A stretch of 5,513 nucleotides of DNA from Oscillospiraceae bacterium (GTDB taxonomy: Bacteria; Bacillota; Clostridia; Oscillospirales; Oscillospiraceae): positions 1 to 5,513 of the forward strand of contig JAEETR010000182.1 of NCBI GenBank assembly GCA_016286595.1. Reading direction: 5' to 3'. How positions within the stretch are numbered: position 1 is the stretch's first letter; the number at the start of each line of letters is the position of its first letter. The notes beneath the pieces were generated by a model that was not told where the DNA came from, did no database searches, and saw nothing but the letters and a program-made list of their open reading frames with translations. Position numbers and translations under genes: made by a program. Shown here in pieces: positions 5,397-5,513 of the stretch.

Positions 5397-5513
5397 ATGA
5401 CAGCAATAATCGAGACCGGCGGTAAGCAGTACCGCGTCAGCGAGGGCGACATCATCTTCGTCGAGAAGCTGGATGCCGAAGAGGGCAGCGCAGTCAATTT
5501 CGACAAGGTGCTG
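5397..5513 (+). CDS. rplU: 50S ribosomal protein L21, N-terminal 39 residues (cut by the window edge)
   Basis: The reading frame starts at ATG 5397 and stays open to the window end, giving exactly 39 codons. It carries the highly conserved L21 N-terminus AIIETGGKQYRVSEGD (3-18), followed by VEKLDAEEGSAVNFDKVL (22-39). L21 binds 23S rRNA in the large subunit and is normally about 100 residues, so roughly 60 are missing to the window edge. Position 2 is Thr where many homologues have Tyr. TGAGGTG (5386-5392) lies four bases upstream of the ATG. In Bacillota it is usually followed by a cysteine protease gene (ysxB/prp) and rpmA; that lies beyond this window. Confidence 0.96.
   Translation, partial: MTAIIETGGKQYRVSEGDIIFVEKLDAEEGSAVNFDKVL

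Noticed and set aside
1..5513. Mobile element, phage, defence system or CRISPR content
   Set aside because: No transposase, integrase, terminal inverted repeats, att-like duplications or spaced direct-repeat arrays were seen, and the identifiable genes are housekeeping ones with uniform codon use.

Overview
The window looks like core chromosomal DNA of a fairly GC-rich member of the Clostridia (Bacillota), possibly an Oscillospiraceae-type gut anaerobe. The reasons are a perfect CIRCE operator in front of groES-groEL, clostridial-type GroEL wording, strong AGGAGG-like ribosome binding sites, GC-rich codon choice in the genes, and short AT-rich intergenic promoters. The genus placement is inference. 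I see no insertion sequence, phage gene, CRISPR array, tRNA or rRNA.

Layout. (a) 1-557, minus strand: the N-terminal 185 residues of a DUF362-family protein, cut by the window edge. (b) 558-673: a compact divergent promoter region with two ATTATTGCAAT palindromes 31 bp apart, one of which supplies a candidate -35 hexamer to promoters on both strands. (c) 674-1783, plus strand: a THUMP-containing SAM-dependent RNA methyltransferase of the RlmL/YpsC family. (d) 1784-2033: a 250-bp AT-rich regulatory gap with a promoter, the CIRCE element and the groES leader. (e) 2034-3965: the groES-groEL operon, closed by a strong intrinsic terminator at about 3997-4035. (f) 4087-5242: a two-gene unit with its own extended -10 promoter, made of an unrecognised 213-residue acidic protein and a ThpR/LigT-type 2H phosphoesterase whose GTG start lies one base after the upstream stop. 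(g) 5243-5513: a promoter, a structured leader and the first 39 codons of rplU (ribosomal protein L21).

Functionally this is mostly housekeeping: chaperonin folding under HrcA/CIRCE heat-shock control, rRNA modification, RNA-end processing and ribosomal protein synthesis. I found no convincing new multi-gene system. The points most worth a second look are the twin palindromes in the divergent promoter, a one-residue insertion in the substrate-binding helix of the GroEL apical domain, the structured rplU leader, and the unknown gene coupled to thpR.
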